64,000 nucleotides of DNA from Leptospira_A soteropolitanensis. GTDB lineage: Bacteria; Spirochaetota; Leptospiria; Leptospirales; Leptospiraceae. Where the stretch lies: the NCBI RefSeq assembly GCF_026151335.1, contig NZ_JAMQPP010000001.1; one strand, 5' to 3'. A program made the translations under genes and the position numbers. Shown in pieces: positions 45,476-54,596 of the stretch. Within the stretch, counting starts at the first letter, position 1, and the number at the start of each line of letters is the position of its first letter. The notes under the pieces were generated by a model, which worked only from the letters and a program-made list of their open reading frames with translations, searched no databases and was not told the origin of the DNA.

Positions 45476-45867
45476 ACAAAATTAATTTAGCCTGTGTTGT
45501 AGAAGATGATCCAATCCATCTTTTTTTAACTAAACAAGTCATTTCACTTTCCGGACTAGTTAAACATACTTTGGTGTGCCAAAATGGAAAAGAAGCCTAT
45601 GAAATGCTTTCTTCACGGATTGACTTAAAAGAAAGTTTGCCAGAACTTATATTATTAGATTTGAATATGCCTATTTGGGATGGTTGGCAATTTTTGGATG
45701 AATTTACTTCGATTCCGGTAAATCAAAAAATAACCATTTACATAGTTACAAGTTCGTCTAGCGAAGAGGATTTAATAAGAGCCGAAAAGTATAACTTGAG
45801 AGGAAATTATATCGTTAAACCCATCACGATCGACAAACTAAGGGAGATTATTTACGAAATGAATTAA
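45472..45867 (+). CDS. Single-domain response regulator (CheY-like)
   Basis: A 131-residue receiver domain alone: acidic pair D12-D13, phospho-acceptor D63 (LILLDLNMP) and lysine K116. It has no output domain, so it would act by protein contact or pass phosphate on. It overlaps the kinase gene by 4 bases and is surely its partner. It resembles the receivers that pair with light- or redox-sensing PAS kinases, though the signal is not readable. Confidence 0.92.
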   Translation: MNKINLACVVEDDPIHLFLTKQVISLSGLVKHTLVCQNGKEAYEMLSSRIDLKESLPELILLDLNMPIWDGWQFLDEFTSIPVNQKITIYIVTSSSSEEDLIRAEKYNLRGNYIVKPITIDKLREIIYEMN

Positions 45868-45873
45868 ACTAAT

Positions 45874-46329
45874 TTAATTTGCCATTTTCACAACAATATC
45901 AAATTCTTTTTTGGTTACAGGTTGAATTGACAACCGCGATCCTTTTTGTGTTACCACCATTTTCTCAAGTCCTTTAGTGTTACGGAGTGTATCCAAGGGA
46001 ATTAAATCCTTAAACTTTGTATGTGGTTTTAAGTGGACTCCGAACCATCTTGGTTCCGTACCTTTGAGTTTGGGATCAAAGTATTTGTGGTTTGGATCAA
46101 ATTGATAAGGATCTGGTGTTGCTTCTTTTGCTACTTCTGCGATTCCAACAATCCCTGGCGGATCAAGTCTGCTATGATAAAATAAAACCAAGTCACCTAA
46201 CTTCACTTCATCGCGAAGATAATTACGTGCTTGGTAGTTTCTCACACCTTCCCAATAAGAGAGTTTTTCTCTTATTAGGTCGTCGATTGAAAATACATCT
46301 GGTTCTGTTTTAAAGAGCCAATATTTCAT
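45874..46329 (-). CDS. EVE-domain protein
   Basis: A 151-residue protein that is all EVE domain: MKYWLFKTEPDVFSIDDL, then WEGVRNYQARNYLRDEVKLG, then FYHSRLDPPGIVGIAEV. The fold belongs to the PUA/YTH group that reads modified bases in RNA or DNA. Role unknown. It is the last gene of the minus-strand run, 9 bases after ftsH. Confidence 0.9.
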   Translation of the reverse strand: MKYWLFKTEPDVFSIDDLIREKLSYWEGVRNYQARNYLRDEVKLGDLVLFYHSRLDPPGIVGIAEVAKEATPDPYQFDPNHKYFDPKLKGTEPRWFGVHLKPHTKFKDLIPLDTLRNTKGLEKMVVTQKGSRLSIQPVTKKEFDIVVKMAN

Positions 46330-46338
46330 CGAAGTTTA

Positions 46339-48291
46339 TCAGGTAGAATAAGCAGGTTTTGTTGTGGAAGACCCTTTGCCTTTTTTTGATCCGAGTCCCG
46401 ATTTGGAATCGGAAAATTTATCAAACGAAGGTTGTACGATATCAGTTAATTCCTGTGCATCGATGGTTTCTTTTGCAAGCAGAGCTTTGGCAATCGCATC
46501 CAACTTTTTTTGGTTTTTCTTCACTAAATCACGACCTTTGTCGAGACAAGTTTGGATGATACGTTTGACTTCTTGGTCAATCATTGCCGCAAATTCTTCG
46601 GAGTAAGGTTTGCTGGTATGTCCGTAATCCCTTCCCATAAAAGGAGAGGTTTCGCCAGAACCGTAATGGATGGTTCCGAGTTTTTCAGACATACCCCATT
46701 CACAAACCATACGACGAGCAATATTGGTTGCTTGTTGGATGTCATTAGAAGAACCATTGGATGGATCACCAAAGATTAGCTCTTCGGCAATGTATCCACC
46801 CATAGACATTACAATTCTGTCCAAACAATAGTTTTTACGATAGGAATGCCTGTCTTCCACAGGAAGGGATTGGGTAAGGCCAAGGGCTCGACCACGAGGG
46901 ATAATGGTGACTTTATGAACGGGTTCTGTATACGGTAGTAAAGTGCCAAGAAGGGCGTGTCCTGCTTCATGGTAAGCGGTCATTTCCTTCTCTTTGTCAG
47001 AGATAAACATGGACTTACGTTCTGGTCCCATCATCACTTTATCACGAGCTTCTTCCAATTCTTCTTGGGTCACACGTTTTTTGTTGCGACGTGCGGCAAG
47101 AAGGGCTGCTTCGTTGATGAGGTTAGCAAGGTCAGCTCCTGTAAATCCAGGGGTTCCGCGAGCAATAGAGTTTAGAGAGATATCAGAGACTAATGGAACT
47201 TTTTTAGCATGAACTGCTAAAATCTCTTCACGACCTTTTAGATCTGGAAGGTCCACAATTACTTGTCTGTCAAAACGACCTGGACGAAGGAGGGCTGGGT
47301 CAAGAACATCAGCGCGGTTTGTTGCCGCCATCACAATGACACCTTCGTTCATTTCAAATCCGTCCATCTCAACTAACATCTGATTGAGGGTTTGTTCTCT
47401 TTCGTCATGTCCACCACCGAGTCCCGCACCACGGAGACGACCGACTGCATCAATCTCATCAATAAAGATGATACAAGGTGCATTCTTTTTTCCTTGGTCA
47501 AATAGATCACGAACTCGCGATGCTCCCACACCCACAAACATCTCTACGAAGTCAGATCCAGATATAGAAAAGAAAGGAACTCCTGCTTCTCCCGCAACAG
47601 CTTTCGCAAGTAAGGTTTTACCAGTTCCTGGAGGACCCACGAGTAGAACTCCTTTCGGAATTCTTGCACCAATGGCTTGGAATTTTTTTGGATCTTTTAA
47701 GAATTCAATAATTTCAAGTAATTCAACTTTCGCTTCTTCACATCCAGCAACATCGTTAAAGGTTACTTTCACTTTTGGATCCACATTCATCTTGGCACGA
47801 GACTTTCCAAAGGTAAACGCTTTGTTACCAGATGCTTGGAGTTGGCGCATCATAATGAACCAAATGATACCAAGAGCAAATAACCAAGGAATGATGCCAG
47901 AAACAACACTCCAAAACTTATTTTCTTCTGTAGATTTAGCAGTAAAACTGAGGCGTGACTTACGAAGTTTTGTCACCAAATCATCGTTCACTTGTGCTAC
48001 ATTGGTTTTGAAGAGTTTGGGTTTGTTGTCCTTACTATTTTCTGGAATGTACCAACCTTCAATGATTTCTCGATCAATGATGATTTGTTGTTTTGTGGAG
48101 GATTCCTTTCCATCTTTGGTAGTAATTTTCCCAATTGGTTTTTTCCCTTCAATGGGTTCTACCATATTCAAAAAATCGGAATAACTGATTTCGTCGGGTT
48201 TACCGGCGAAGTCCTGACCTTTATAAACCGTTGCCAAAATGACAAGGAATACGAGCAAAAATAGAAATACGGTTTTGATGTTTTTATTCAT
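46339..48291 (-). CDS. ftsH: ATP-dependent zinc metalloprotease FtsH
   Basis: A 650-residue membrane protease. Two N-terminal membrane helices flank a periplasmic domain (about 25-125). The AAA domain has Walker A GPPGTGKTLLAK and Walker B IIFIDEIDA. The second region of homology and the zinc site HEAGH (about residue 440) follow. A basic/serine-rich tail ends the chain. It degrades misfolded membrane proteins and short-lived regulators. It lies about 29 bases after pth. Confidence 0.97.
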   Translation of the reverse strand: MNKNIKTVFLFLLVFLVILATVYKGQDFAGKPDEISYSDFLNMVEPIEGKKPIGKITTKDGKESSTKQQIIIDREIIEGWYIPENSKDNKPKLFKTNVAQVNDDLVTKLRKSRLSFTAKSTEENKFWSVVSGIIPWLFALGIIWFIMMRQLQASGNKAFTFGKSRAKMNVDPKVKVTFNDVAGCEEAKVELLEIIEFLKDPKKFQAIGARIPKGVLLVGPPGTGKTLLAKAVAGEAGVPFFSISGSDFVEMFVGVGASRVRDLFDQGKKNAPCIIFIDEIDAVGRLRGAGLGGGHDEREQTLNQMLVEMDGFEMNEGVIVMAATNRADVLDPALLRPGRFDRQVIVDLPDLKGREEILAVHAKKVPLVSDISLNSIARGTPGFTGADLANLINEAALLAARRNKKRVTQEELEEARDKVMMGPERKSMFISDKEKEMTAYHEAGHALLGTLLPYTEPVHKVTIIPRGRALGLTQSLPVEDRHSYRKNYCLDRIVMSMGGYIAEELIFGDPSNGSSNDIQQATNIARRMVCEWGMSEKLGTIHYGSGETSPFMGRDYGHTSKPYSEEFAAMIDQEVKRIIQTCLDKGRDLVKKNQKKLDAIAKALLAKETIDAQELTDIVQPSFDKFSDSKSGLGSKKGKGSSTTKPAYST

Positions 48292-48320
48292 GTAAAGACT
48301 TCTCGATGATTAGACTGAAA

Positions 48321-48884
48321 TCAAAGGTGATATTTCTGAATCACTTCGTCAATATCTCCCATAGATATGGATCGAATCGCCGCTTCGGCGTCATTGATGA
48401 TCTGTATCAAACTCAGGTTCTCTAGTGGCTCAAAATCTTCACGTAAAAATTCTTCTCTTTTTTTAGGATCGAAGCTTGAATTAAGAACGCCGATCCGAAT
48501 TCGTATAAAATTAGGCGAACGTAATGAGACAGAAACCGAGTTGACCCCAGGGTTGCCATCGTTTTCCCCACCTTTGGTGACCACAATTTGGCCGAGTTCT
48601 AACCCGACGTCCTCATGAATGACAACGATGTCTTTAACCTGGATTTTTAAAAAGGAAGCAATATAGAGAACCGACTCACCGGAGAGGTCACTAAAGGTTT
48701 GTGGTTTGAGTAAAACCACTTCATCCCCTTCGAAGTCACCGCGACCAATGAGCGATTTTTTCTTTTTAGTTTTGATTTCGATGCCAATATTGTTCGCAAT
48801 GACATCGAGAATCTTAAAACCAATGTTAGATCGATTGTTGTTATATTTATCGCCAGGATTTCCTAGCCCTACAATTAACTTCAT
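48321..48884 (-). CDS. pth: Peptidyl-tRNA hydrolase
   Basis: A 187-residue protein of usual Pth length with the opening KLIVGLGNPGDKYNNNRSNIGF. The family motifs run on through LLKPQTFSDLSG and HEDVGLELG to GNPGVNSV. One usual catalytic-histidine segment (typically RHNxG near the start) reads NRSNIGF here, so the histidine at that point is replaced. It releases tRNA from stalled peptidyl-tRNA. It follows rplY by 18 bases. Confidence 0.9.
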   Translation of the reverse strand: MKLIVGLGNPGDKYNNNRSNIGFKILDVIANNIGIEIKTKKKKSLIGRGDFEGDEVVLLKPQTFSDLSGESVLYIASFLKIQVKDIVVIHEDVGLELGQIVVTKGGENDGNPGVNSVSVSLRSPNFIRIRIGVLNSSFDPKKREEFLREDFEPLENLSLIQIINDAEAAIRSISMGDIDEVIQKYHL

Positions 48885-48902
48885 TGGTTCTTAAAGTAGT
48901 TC

Positions 48903-49535
48903 TTACTTCTTAGCCGCTTTTTTAGCCGCTGGTTTGCCTTTAGCGTCAGCTTCTGCTTTTTCTGCGCGTTCTGCTGCTAAGATCGCTTTTGTTTTACTAC
49001 AAGAAGCAACAATCGGATCACCATTCACAAGAATTTCCCAAGATGCTGGATGAGGTAACTCGGAAACTTTAATCATATTCCCGATGTCCAATCCGCTTAC
49101 ATCTAAAGTGATTACGTCAGTTAAGTCTTCTGGAGTTGATTTCACTTTGATTTCGTGAACTAAATGTTCGAACTGTCCACCTGCTTTAGAACCTTTTGCA
49201 ACACCAGTTGTTTTGATGGCCACAGTTGTAAGGATCTTTTTACCAGGAGTTACTTTAAAGAAGTCGATATGGCGGATTTGGCCAGTGTGCGGAAATCTTT
49301 GGATTTCTTTTACGAAAACTCTTTCCGTTTTTCCATCAAGTTCGAGGTCAATTAGAGTTGCCTTACGGATACCTGAGTCGATGAGTCTTTGGATTTCTTT
49401 TTCGACAACACTTGCCGATCTTGCTTCACCGTTTCCGATGATGTTTGCCGGTACTAAACCTTCCACACGCATTCTTCTTGCAGGACCTTTTCCTTTAGAA
49501 GTTCTTGTTTGTGCTTTGATACTGATTTTTTCCAT
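48903..49535 (-). CDS. rplY: Ribosomal protein bL25 (Ctc type)
   Basis: A 210-residue long-form bL25. The N-terminal 5S-rRNA binding domain is IKAQTRTSKGKGPARRMRVE onward. The C-terminal TL5/Ctc beta domain follows (about 95-185), then an Ala/Lys-rich tail (KPAAKKAAKK). It binds 5S rRNA in the large subunit. It sits between prs and pth, as ctc does in Bacillus. Confidence 0.95.
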   Translation of the reverse strand: MEKISIKAQTRTSKGKGPARRMRVEGLVPANIIGNGEARSASVVEKEIQRLIDSGIRKATLIDLELDGKTERVFVKEIQRFPHTGQIRHIDFFKVTPGKKILTTVAIKTTGVAKGSKAGGQFEHLVHEIKVKSTPEDLTDVITLDVSGLDIGNMIKVSELPHPASWEILVNGDPIVASCSKTKAILAAERAEKAEADAKGKPAAKKAAKK

Positions 49536-49552
49536 GATTATGTTCCTTAAAG

Positions 49553-50494
49553 TTATGAAAACAGACTTGAGATTGATTCTTCGTTATGAATCCGCTCGAT
49601 GGCTTTAGCAAAGAGTGGGGCGATGGAGAGCGTTTTCAAGTGATTTATTTTTTTGGTCTCCGGAATGGCGATAGAATTTGAGAGCACAATTTGTTTGAAG
49701 TTGGCTTCATTCAATTTTGCTGGTGCTTCACCAGAAAGAACTCCGTGAGAGGCACAACATAATACCGATTTTGCACCATTTTGGTAAAGAGCGGTGGCCG
49801 CTTTGGCAATCGTTCCACCGGTATCAATCATATCATCGAGTAATAAACAGTTTTTATCTTTGATTTCACCAATGACATGCATCACCACAGATTCGTTAGC
49901 TTTCGGTCTACGTTTGTCAATAATGGCAAGAGATCCGTTTACTTTTTTTCCAAAGTTACGGGCTCTTTCCGCTCCACCGGAATCTGGAGATACAATCACA
50001 AGGTCTTCCATACCGAGCGAGTTGATGTACTCAGCAAGAACCGGAGAAAAATACAAATGATCAACGGGAATTCGAAAGAATCCTTGGATTTGATCCGCAT
50101 GTAGATCCATAGTAAGAACACGGTCAGGACCTACTGTTTCAATTAAATCCGCAACCATACGAGCAGAAATGGGAACCCGTGGTTCTACCTTTCTATCTTG
50201 GCGTCCGTAACCATAATAAGGAATGACGGCAGTGATTCTACGAGCAGAGGCTCTTCTTGCGGCATCAATGATGAGTAAAAGTTCCATCAAACTGTCGTTT
50301 GCTGGAAAGCTAATGGATTGCACTACGAATACATCTCGGCCACGAACGTTTTCTTCGATTTTTACGGAACTTTCTCCATCAGAAAATCTTTTTACCGAAA
50401 TTTGGCCGTTCGGAATGTTCAGGTGTTTACAAATTTCCTCTGCAAGAGGTCTGTTTGCATTTCCCGAAAATACAACTACTTCGCTGGGATTCAT
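49553..50494 (-). CDS. prs: Ribose-phosphate pyrophosphokinase
   Basis: A 313-residue enzyme of usual length. The ATP-binding loop region is PYYGYGRQDRKVEPR, and the PRPP motif is LLLDDMIDTGGTI (about residues 212-224). It makes PRPP from ribose-5-phosphate and ATP for nucleotide, histidine and tryptophan synthesis. It overlaps the start-side pyrophosphorylase gene by 4 bases (ATGA). Confidence 0.97.
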   Translation of the reverse strand: MNPSEVVVFSGNANRPLAEEICKHLNIPNGQISVKRFSDGESSVKIEENVRGRDVFVVQSISFPANDSLMELLLIIDAARRASARRITAVIPYYGYGRQDRKVEPRVPISARMVADLIETVGPDRVLTMDLHADQIQGFFRIPVDHLYFSPVLAEYINSLGMEDLVIVSPDSGGAERARNFGKKVNGSLAIIDKRRPKANESVVMHVIGEIKDKNCLLLDDMIDTGGTIAKAATALYQNGAKSVLCCASHGVLSGEAPAKLNEANFKQIVLSNSIAIPETKKINHLKTLSIAPLFAKAIERIHNEESISSLFS

Positions 50495-51252
50495 ACTCCA
50501 ACCAACCCTTTATCTATATATTGTTTTGCAAGAGCCAAATCATCAGGAGAATTAATTCCGTGGCTTTCCAAAGCATTTGCCAAAGTTTTTGCTCCCACTT
50601 TTTTTCCCAAAGATCTGAAAATTTTAATCACATCCGTGAGGTAATATTCTTTTTGAGCATTGTCGTTGCCGATTTGTTTTAAGGCAGTAAACAAATCTTC
50701 TGTATTAAAACAGTATGTTCCAGTGTTCACTTCGTTCACGGCTTTTTCTTCGGGACTTGCATCTTTCTCTTCTACAATTCGCAAAAGGCTACCGTCATCG
50801 GAAGAACGAATGATACGACCATAACCCGTTGGGTTTTCCATCTTAGCCGAAAGAACCGTTGCAGAATATCCATTGGCTTTATGATGTTCTATAAGTTCGG
50901 AAAATGATTTTGCAGAAATAAGAGGAGCATCACCACAAGCTACAATCGTATAGCCAGTATACGGCAGTAACTGTTTTTCTGCAGATATAACAGCATGACC
51001 TGTTCCTAATTGTTCTGTCTGTTCTGCAAATTCCACACCAGAAAATGATTTTGCGATATCTGTAACGACATCTTTGCGGTAACCGACAACTACGACCTTT
51101 CGCTTTATGCCGGCAGATTCGATATTGCGAAGAACGTGAATTAAAAGTGGTGATTCGTTCAGTACAACCGCAACCTTGGGAAGCTCACTCTTCATTCGAG
51201 TTCCTTTCCCCGCCGCCAAAATAACAGCAGTTACAGTATTATGTAGGTTCAT
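50491..51252 (-). CDS. glmU: UDP-GlcNAc pyrophosphorylase domain protein (GlmU N-half)
   Basis: A 253-residue protein that contains only the nucleotidyltransferase half of GlmU: AVILAAGKGTRMKSELPKVA, QLGTGHAVISAE, CGDAPLIS. The left-handed beta-helix acetyltransferase half (about 200 more residues in the usual 450-residue enzyme) is absent, with no frameshift remnant downstream because prs follows at once. It would make UDP-GlcNAc from GlcNAc-1-P and UTP, leaving the acetyl step to another protein. The call rests on motif and gene order (glmU-prs-ctc-pth). Confidence 0.88.
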   Translation of the reverse strand: MNLHNTVTAVILAAGKGTRMKSELPKVAVVLNESPLLIHVLRNIESAGIKRKVVVVGYRKDVVTDIAKSFSGVEFAEQTEQLGTGHAVISAEKQLLPYTGYTIVACGDAPLISAKSFSELIEHHKANGYSATVLSAKMENPTGYGRIIRSSDDGSLLRIVEEKDASPEEKAVNEVNTGTYCFNTEDLFTALKQIGNDNAQKEYYLTDVIKIFRSLGKKVGAKTLANALESHGINSPDDLALAKQYIDKGLVGV

Positions 51253-51279
51253 CGTTCGTTCTATCGGATCTTTTAAAAC

Positions 51280-51355
51280 TGGCTGGCCTGCTAGGATTCG
51301 AACCTAGGGAATGGCGATACCAAAAACCGCTGCCTTACCGCTTGGCTACAGGCCA
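51280..51355 (-). tRNA. tRNA-Gln (anticodon TTG)
   Basis: A full cloverleaf on the minus strand: acceptor arms TGGCCTG and CAGGCCA, D arm GCCAAGCGGTAAGGC, anticodon arm GCGGT-TTTTGGT-ATCGC with anticodon TTG (reads CAA), T loop TTCGAAT, and an encoded G-CCA 3' end. Length 76 bases. It lies between ispE and the glmU-type gene, 4 bases from the ispE stop and 27 bases before the pyrophosphorylase start, so it is probably cut from the common transcript. Confidence 0.96.
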
Positions 51356-51359
51356 GTTT

Positions 51360-52271
51360 CTAAAAAGAGAACGTTCGAAATTCCATATCAGGAAATCGAT
51401 TGGAGACAATAGGTAGGGCTTCGTCTCTTTCTCTACCTGTTGGATAAATGCCGTAAAAGCAAGAACCTGAACCTGATAGAGAAGCATAGACAGCTCCCGA
51501 CTCATAGAACCCTAATTTCAATTCCTTTAGTAAGGGTTGGGTCTGAAAAGCGATTTTTTCAAACTCGTTCTCGAGCCTGTTTTGCAGGTATGCCCAATCC
51601 CCGACCTGAAGACTTCGAATTAAATCCTCTGCCAGAGATTTCCATACTTGGGAACCATAGGGTTTTTGTAAACTTTTTTGAAGGCCTGCGTACATAGAAG
51701 CAGTAGAAAGTCCAAAGGGTGGGATGGCTAAAATTCCCTTCCCTTGGGCAACGGAAATGGGCTCGAGCACCTCACCAATCCCACTCACAAAACAAGGGGT
51801 TGATTGGAGAAAAAAAGGGACATCCGCACCGATGGACTTTGCCAGAGGGATTTCCTCTTCTTGGGAAAGATGGGTCCAAGGATAGATTTCCTTTAGGAAA
51901 AGGCCGGCATTGCTGCTTCCTCCACCAATTCCCCCTTCTGGCGGTAGGTATTTTTGTAGAAAGATGGAGATCGAAACAGGTTCACGAAGCTGAGAAGATA
52001 ATTTTTGGAAGGCTTTGTAGAGAATGTTTTTTGTAAAATCCCCTCTTTCCGATACTTCTTCAAACTTTGAATGCCTATACCCGTGAAGGTAATTTTCTGA
52101 AACCAAGTGTATTTCCGAATCAGGAGAGTTTGTCTTAGCAGTGATTTGGATTTTCATAGGATCCCCAAAACTGATAGGGACAAAAACACTGCGGATTTCG
52201 TGGAGACCATCTTCCCGTTTATAGGGAATCATTAAACCAATGTTAATCTTTCCCTTTGCAATGTTATCCAT
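51360..52271 (-). CDS. ispE: 4-diphosphocytidyl-2-C-methyl-D-erythritol kinase
   Basis: A 303-residue GHMP kinase with KGKINIGLMIPYKREDGLHE at the start, the ATP loop PPEGGIGGGSSNAG (about residues 112-125), and GSGSCFYGIYP near the end. It phosphorylates CDP-methylerythritol in the MEP isoprenoid route. It lies about 9 bases after the WYL regulator gene and is followed by the tRNA-Gln. Confidence 0.92.
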   Translation of the reverse strand: MDNIAKGKINIGLMIPYKREDGLHEIRSVFVPISFGDPMKIQITAKTNSPDSEIHLVSENYLHGYRHSKFEEVSERGDFTKNILYKAFQKLSSQLREPVSISIFLQKYLPPEGGIGGGSSNAGLFLKEIYPWTHLSQEEEIPLAKSIGADVPFFLQSTPCFVSGIGEVLEPISVAQGKGILAIPPFGLSTASMYAGLQKSLQKPYGSQVWKSLAEDLIRSLQVGDWAYLQNRLENEFEKIAFQTQPLLKELKLGFYESGAVYASLSGSGSCFYGIYPTGRERDEALPIVSNRFPDMEFRTFSF

Positions 52272-52280
52272 GAAAAAATC

Positions 52281-53234
52281 CTAAGACAGAGGGGAAAGGT
52301 TTTGTTTCGATGGTGCAATGGATTGTAAATGAAACAGAATCGAATCCTTAATCTCTTTCGGTTCAGACACAAGGACAGAAGTTCCATACCCTAAAATAGT
52401 TTGGATAAACCAATTTTGGTCTCGGATCTGTGCTTTGAATTCGCGATACAAAGTGTCTCCAATTTGTTTTTGGTTACCCGTAGTTTGTAGTTTGAGTTTT
52501 AATCCTAAATGGTAAGATGCGGAATCAGTAATCCATAACTTCGCAAAGTCATTGTTTTCTGCGTCACCACCAAATAGTTGTTTAAATCCATTTAAAAAAT
52601 CTTCTGCGGTGTCGGGAAGGGTTGGGTATTCTGTATCGGTAATAGTAATGTCTAAAATATGATCCAATCGAAAAGATCTAAAACCTTTCTTAGAAAGATC
52701 ATACGCCAAAAGATAGGAATCGTTTTCTTCCCACAGCAACCAAGGAGCTAAGGTTCTTGTTTCTTTTTCCTTTGTATCTCTTTTCCAGTAAACAATGGTT
52801 AGAGTTTTTTTCTCGTTAATCGCATTAATGATGGTTTCTTTTGTTCTTTGATAAGGTGACCAGTCACCTGAAGGAATGACTGAATCAATTTTACTTAAAA
52901 CAGAACGGTTGAGTTCGGACCCATCTTTTTTTTGTGACACCAAGAGAGATCTAAGAAATGACCATTCTTTCGGAGAGAGTGGGAGGGCGGAATCAACAGC
53001 AACAGGGAGTCGGATTTTTACCTTCTCCCCGTCAAAATCTAAATCAACAGCATCGGTTGGTGAATAAGGATACATCTCAATCATATACAGTTCCCCCAAA
53101 TCTTTTTTGAGGGCTGCGATTGATTTGTGACCCGTTACGCTTTGAATCTCTTCTAATCCAAGACCTTCTGGATGGGAAGCCAGAAGGCGGATTAAATTTA
53201 ACTTGGAAGCGGCCCGGGCAGTGGATGGATTCAT
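52281..53234 (-). CDS. WYL-domain transcriptional regulator
   Basis: A 317-residue protein: an N-terminal winged helix region (AASKLNLIRLLASHPEGLGLEEIQ), a WYL domain (about 135-225, LTIVYWKRDTKEK ... APWLLWEENDSYLLAYD ... FRLDHIL), and a C-terminal WCX extension. WYL domains sense ligands or nucleic acid and control DNA binding. It overlaps the upstream acyltransferase gene by one base, so it may respond to lipid or cell-envelope state, but that is inference. Confidence 0.85.
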   Translation of the reverse strand: MNPSTARAASKLNLIRLLASHPEGLGLEEIQSVTGHKSIAALKKDLGELYMIEMYPYSPTDAVDLDFDGEKVKIRLPVAVDSALPLSPKEWSFLRSLLVSQKKDGSELNRSVLSKIDSVIPSGDWSPYQRTKETIINAINEKKTLTIVYWKRDTKEKETRTLAPWLLWEENDSYLLAYDLSKKGFRSFRLDHILDITITDTEYPTLPDTAEDFLNGFKQLFGGDAENNDFAKLWITDSASYHLGLKLKLQTTGNQKQIGDTLYREFKAQIRDQNWFIQTILGYGTSVLVSEPKEIKDSILFHLQSIAPSKQNLSPLS

Positions 53235-54406
53235 TATGCTTCTAGAATTACTTTTAGTTCCTTTGCGTTAGATGCACATAATGATTGTTTTTCGATATTT
53301 TTTGCTTTTAGGTGTCCACCAGTGAGTCTTTGGCTCACAACACTTGGTCCAAAGTCGATGATTGTGTTGATGGCACTATCATTGAAGATAGGAGCAATCG
53401 CCAAATCCCAGTAAAGTGGTTCAATGAGGACCATCTTAAAAAGGATGTCACGAAGGTTTCCATCTTTTTGTAAGTTGTGACCATCATAAATGCTGTATAC
53501 AGGAACTTTCAGATCAGCACCAGTGTATGGAAATGGAACCACAGATGCATCTTCTGCATTGAATTTATCAAGTGAAGTTTCCATAAATGGGCAATGGAAA
53601 GGTGCTGTTGTTTTCAAATATACAAACTTAAATTTCTTTTCGTCCATTTCTGCTTTCCATTGTTTACGGAATGCAAGAAGTGAAGAAGGAAGTGCTGAAA
53701 GTATCATAGAATCCGGAGTGTTGTAAAGGGAAATGAAAACTGTGTCTTGGCCTTTGAGTCCAAGAGAATCATTTGTTTTTTTTACTCTTTCTTCTAATTC
53801 ATCTTTTGTGTAACCAATCACTGCAACCATTGGTGCTGGATTTTTATCACCATTGGCTTCATTTTCTTTTACTACTTCTTCTGAGACTACAAAGTTAGGA
53901 TAAACTTTTTGTCCGTTAAATCCTAAATAAAAAACAAATCTTAAAAAATCAGAATATGCATTTAGGAAATCAGCTCCGTCTTTTCCTAGACCAACAAGGG
54001 CAGAGGCAATCACCCCTTGGCTATGTCCACTGGCAGCACCCGTTGCTTTGATCAGTTCTGCAGTAGGATAACCACGTTTCGAAACCAAAACGTAATTAGC
54101 AATTTGAGTCATAAAAATTCCCGGTACAGAAATTGGTGCGCGAGCTAAATAATCTTCTGATGGAGCGGCATCTGGATTTTCAATCCAAGATTTGAAATCA
54201 AATCCTTCATTGAGGAGGGGGCTTTTGCCATCACGAGCGGCAATTTCTGCAATGGTTTTGAAACTGGTTTCGAAAAATTCTTTAAGTTCTGGTTCTGCGT
54301 ATAATTTTACGAGTTCTTTTAGATATGGTGAACCCTGTCCTCCAAATTGAAGGAAAAATTTCTGTGAATTTTGGAGGGTGGCAGTAAGGAGTTTGGCCGA
54401 TGTCAT
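53234..54406 (-). CDS. Stand-alone acyl/malonyl transferase of the FAS type (SAT/MPT-like)
   Basis: A 390-residue protein. It opens with FFLQFGGQGSPYLKELVKLY (the FGGQG pattern of fatty-acid-synthase transferase domains) and carries the nucleophile motif GHSQG (127-131, Ser129), plus a late histidine-containing stretch (FHCPFM) that fits the catalytic His. The layout matches the starter-acyl or malonyl transferase domains of large type I FAS/PKS proteins rather than the bacterial 310-residue FabD. It moves an acyl group to a carrier protein. Coupled to the WYL regulator by a one-base overlap. Confidence 0.8.
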   Translation of the reverse strand: MTSAKLLTATLQNSQKFFLQFGGQGSPYLKELVKLYAEPELKEFFETSFKTIAEIAARDGKSPLLNEGFDFKSWIENPDAAPSEDYLARAPISVPGIFMTQIANYVLVSKRGYPTAELIKATGAASGHSQGVIASALVGLGKDGADFLNAYSDFLRFVFYLGFNGQKVYPNFVVSEEVVKENEANGDKNPAPMVAVIGYTKDELEERVKKTNDSLGLKGQDTVFISLYNTPDSMILSALPSSLLAFRKQWKAEMDEKKFKFVYLKTTAPFHCPFMETSLDKFNAEDASVVPFPYTGADLKVPVYSIYDGHNLQKDGNLRDILFKMVLIEPLYWDLAIAPIFNDSAINTIIDFGPSVVSQRLTGGHLKAKNIEKQSLCASNAKELKVILEA

Positions 54407-54596
54407 TTAATCTTCCTGAGATATGATTTTTCTGTTACCGTACAGATTTGACCTCCCAGAACAAGGAGAAAATTCGAGGAAGGAACCTTCGAAAGAGGGG
54501 GTGCTGGCTTTAAGATATTTGGTCCGGTGTGAGATAGCGAAGGAAAATGGGAAACCGCTTTTCAAAAAACGGTTCTCTCCATCATCCGTGTCCTAA

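Noticed and set aside
47384..48184. 266-codon plus-strand frame opposite ftsH
   Set aside because: It is antisense to a certain ftsH gene, the product is Ser/Pro-rich with no domain, and shadow frames are common opposite such genes.
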